The position numbers and the translations under genes were made by a program. The notes under the pieces were generated by a model, which had not been told where the DNA came from, searched no databases, and saw nothing but the letters and a program-made list of their open reading frames with translations. Positions 61,868 through 64,000 of a DNA stretch of 64,000 nucleotides are shown here, piece by piece; within the stretch, counting starts at the first letter, position 1, and each line of letters opens with the position of its first letter. Origin of the DNA: Candidatus Poribacteria bacterium (GTDB lineage Bacteria; Poribacteria; WGA-4E; WGA-3G); assembly GCA_028824685.1 (NCBI GenBank), contig JAPPCZ010000109.1:62001-126000 (forward strand). Reading direction: 5' to 3'.

Positions 61868-62971
61868 CTATTGTAATTTCTCCTTTAATTCTGCAAGCTC
61901 TTTGTCAATTGATTCGTCTTCCGCATAATTTTCAAATTCACTATGCAATTTGACATCTTTGAATTCAATATCTACTTCGGAAGCTGCTTTTGCCAAAGCC
62001 GCAGCTTCACTTACGTTTTGCCCCATTTTCTTAAGCACCTCAAAAGCCTTATTATCTTGCAGTTCAGACAATGTTTGTTGCAGATGTTCCTGGGCATCAA
62101 CATTTCTGTGTTTTGCAATTACAACTTCCCTTTCTCGCTGTGTCTGCTGTGTTTTTTGCTGGAGTGTGTCAAGAAGTGTTGTGAGGTGTTCTACTGTCTT
62201 TTTCTGTTCTTCCCACTGTTCTTTATATCGGTTTGCGATTTGTCTATATTCATTTCGTTGTGCAAGGTCTTCCCTTGCCAAATCTTCGCGTCCCGCCTTA
62301 AGTGAGATGACTGCACGTTCTTCACACTTTTCTGCTTGTGCTATTGCTCCATCGTGCGCATTTTGAAATTGTTTTTCTATTCCAATTGATGCGTCAACCT
62401 TCTGCTTTGCTTCTGAGAAACGGTTTGTAATTTCCAGGATTACATCCTCTAATATCTTGTCCAGATCGGTTTCTTTATCTTCTTTTTCATCTTCGGAGAC
62501 AATTTCGATTTGAGGAGAGTCGAGTTTGATGACAACTGTTTTCGCAAGTTTATCACCCATTCGCTGTCTGCCTTTTCCTAAGGCGAAAAACCAGTCAACA
62601 GGTTGAAATAGGGCAGCAAAACGACGGACAAACGCATCTTTATAGTTGGCTTGTTCTCCATCCTTCAAACGGACTATTTTAAGAGATAATAATCTCTTTC
62701 CGAATCCTCCTCCATCTTCACGCCCGTCCATAAAAAAATAACCGTACATCCACAATAAAATACTTAGGACAAAGAAGGTAGTTGTTGCGGGATCATCACC
62801 AAACATCATATAGTCGTCAAAATCAGTGAAAATTACGGATTGTAAAAGTCCTATTAGCCATAATATAGTCTGGCAGAATCCCAAGAAACCGATGTCCAGC
62901 AAAAACGCACCTAACCTTGCCCAACGAGATGCCAATTTAAACTTTTCTCCAGCTATCTTAACAATAGACAT
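61868..62971 (-). CDS. RDD-PspA/IM30 fusion protein (copy 1)
   Basis: 367 residues. Residues 10-155 form an RDD domain: two membrane segments (about 20-48 and 63-82), then GGGFGKRLLSLKIVRLKDG. From about 175 to the end the sequence is a long coiled coil like PspA/Vipp1: LEDVILEITNRFSEAKQKVDASIGIEKQF, AEKCEERAVISLKAGREDLAREDLAQR and HLTTLLDTLQQKTQQTQREREVVIAKHRNVDAQEHL. Normal PspA has no membrane anchor, so this would fix an ESCRT-III-like filament protein to the membrane. A paralogue lies 183 bp upstream. The job is inferred to be membrane stress or remodelling. Confidence 0.82.
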   Translation of the reverse strand: MSIVKIAGEKFKLASRWARLGAFLLDIGFLGFCQTILWLIGLLQSVIFTDFDDYMMFGDDPATTTFFVLSILLWMYGYFFMDGREDGGGFGKRLLSLKIVRLKDGEQANYKDAFVRRFAALFQPVDWFFALGKGRQRMGDKLAKTVVIKLDSPQIEIVSEDEKEDKETDLDKILEDVILEITNRFSEAKQKVDASIGIEKQFQNAHDGAIAQAEKCEERAVISLKAGREDLAREDLAQRNEYRQIANRYKEQWEEQKKTVEHLTTLLDTLQQKTQQTQREREVVIAKHRNVDAQEHLQQTLSELQDNKAFEVLKKMGQNVSEAAALAKAASEVDIEFKDVKLHSEFENYAEDESIDKELAELKEKLQ

Positions 62972-63154
62972 GATCCGTATTTCTCCATTTGATTAGAACT
63001 TTTCATTCCCAACGAGAATGGTTAAATCTTGTTCTATCGTGAGGCACTCCATTTAAGGAAAAATTACATTTGAGGTAGGTGGTAGTTCTGTCTGATTTGA
63101 ATCAAGATGTGGCTTCTTAATCTGAATATAGGTTGTAATTCAGAATTGTAACGT

Positions 63155-64000
63155 CTACTGTAATTTTGCTTTTAATTCTGCTAAATCGTTCTCAATAGAT
63201 GCTTCTTCAGCATAACCAGCAAATTCTTTGTTTAACTTTGTATCCTTCATATCTATGTCTACTTCGGACGCTGCTTTTGCCAATGTGGCAGCTTCGCTTG
63301 CATTTTGTTCCATTTTATTTAGAATTTCGAACGCCGCGCCATCTTGCACCTCTGTCAATGTTTCTTGCAGGTGTTGGTGCGCATCAACATTTCTGTGTTG
63401 TGCGATAACAATATCCCTTTTTCTTTCTGCTTCTTCAGTTTTCTGTTGCAATGTTTCAAGCAAGTCCGTAAGTCCCGCAACTACTTGTTTCTGTTCCTCC
63501 CATTGTGCCTTGTATCGATTGGCAAGTTGGCGGTATTCGTTGCGTTGAGTGAGGTCTTCTCGTGCCAAATCTTCACGTCCCGCTTGAATCGCTATAGCTG
63601 CACGCTCCTCACACCGTTCCGCTTGAACAATTGCCCCTTCATAAGCGTCCTGAAACTGCTTTTCTATCCCTATAGAAGCATCAACCTTCTGTCTCGCCTC
63701 GGACAGCCGGTTTGTCATTTCAACGATAGCATTTTCTAAGACCTTCTCCGGGTCTTCTGCTTCAACTACAACCTCTTCAGGATGTCGTTCGTAATTTACG
63801 ACAACAGTTTCCGCAAACTTATCCCCCATTCGTTGCCTTTTGCCACCGAGTGCAAAGAGAACATCAAACGGCTGGAAAAAACCTGTGACCCGACGAATGA
63901 AAGAATCCTTGAAGGAACAAGGTTTTCCATCTTTCAACCGAATAACTTGTAATGACAGCGCCCTTTTGCCGAATCCTTGTCCATTTTTGAAGCCATCCAT
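63155..64000 (-). CDS. RDD-PspA/IM30 fusion protein (copy 2, partial)
   Basis: The gene runs past the window end; the Met at 63998-64000 matches an internal Met of copy 1 (FMDGREDGGG). The visible 281 residues hold the end of the RDD domain (GFGKRALSLQVIRLKDGKPC) and the full PspA-like coil (ENAIVEMTNRLSEARQKVDASIGIEKQFQ, AGREDLAREDLTQRNEYRQLANRYKAQWEEQKQ). The two copies are similar throughout the visible part, so they arose by tandem duplication. The 183-bp gap to copy 1 (62972-63154) shows nothing recognisable. Confidence 0.82.
   Translation of the reverse strand: MDGFKNGQGFGKRALSLQVIRLKDGKPCSFKDSFIRRVTGFFQPFDVLFALGGKRQRMGDKFAETVVVNYERHPEEVVVEAEDPEKVLENAIVEMTNRLSEARQKVDASIGIEKQFQDAYEGAIVQAERCEERAAIAIQAGREDLAREDLTQRNEYRQLANRYKAQWEEQKQVVAGLTDLLETLQQKTEEAERKRDIVIAQHRNVDAHQHLQETLTEVQDGAAFEILNKMEQNASEAATLAKAASEVDIDMKDTKLNKEFAGYAEEASIENDLAELKAKLQ

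Overview
The window reads as a metagenome-type chromosome segment from a Gram-negative, glycan-degrading bacterium of the Poribacteria / Planctomycetota kind. This is inferred from gene content, because no rRNA is present. Signs are: a PorV/PorQ-like outer-membrane protein beside a FlgD/T9SS-like C-terminal domain; three sulfatases; three phytanoyl-CoA dioxygenase (PhyH) family proteins; dockerin-tagged secreted proteins; secreted WD40 and HEAT proteins; many lipoproteins; and a MoxR-DUF58-VWA-DUF4175-alpha/alpha-toroid gene train. No tRNA, rRNA, CRISPR array, prophage or complete insertion sequence was seen.

Layout. 1-5.2 kb (+): end of a secreted protein, PorV-like barrel, sulfatase, and a Sel1-repeat/serine-protease lipoprotein interrupted by a one-base frameshift. 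5.4-15.5 kb (+): fused alpha-beta glycyl-tRNA synthetase (with a good promoter), a very large HEAT-repeat lipoprotein, a NIPSNAP protein, a PhyH protein lacking the acidic metal ligand, and a 14-blade WD40 protein, all closely spaced. 15.5-23.5 kb: a galactonate-dehydratase-like enolase flanked by direct repeats, a sulfatase, two tandemly duplicated dockerin proteins, and a glycerate kinase. 24-30 kb: PhyH plus amidohydrolase (+), then on the minus strand an ABC-2 permease with a lipoprotein, a secreted protein of unknown function, an SDR and a DUF169 protein.

30.1-46.5 kb (all minus) is one long co-directional train. In transcription order it is MoxR ATPase, DUF58, BatA/VWA membrane protein, VWA/GATase-like membrane protein, DUF4175 giant, a five-blade glycosidase, a carboxypeptidase-regulatory-domain protein, an alpha/alpha-toroid protein, and a repeat protein with a concanavalin-like domain. 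It looks like a cell-envelope assembly with a MoxR chaperone and VWA scaffolds. 47-64 kb (minus): CotH kinase, alpha/beta hydrolase plus LamG protein, a small membrane protein, two more WD40 proteins, Gfo/Idh/MocA oxidoreductase, TVP38 protein, RsmI coupled to a 3-hydroxyacyl-CoA dehydrogenase, an IS4-type transposase remnant, sulfatase plus PhyH, and two tandem RDD-PspA fusion proteins, the last cut by the window end.

Between the genes lies a rich set of short palindromic repeats. One family has a GTAGGA head, a stem that covaries between copies and a conserved loop, which resembles REP/REPIN elements. Some copies sit inside MITE-like cassettes with terminal inverted repeats. The strongest candidates for undescribed biology are the RDD-PspA fusions, the envelope gene train with its NG(D/E)-repeat protein, the 7/14-blade secreted WD40 set, the H-x-G PhyH paired with NIPSNAP, and the covarying REP-like family.
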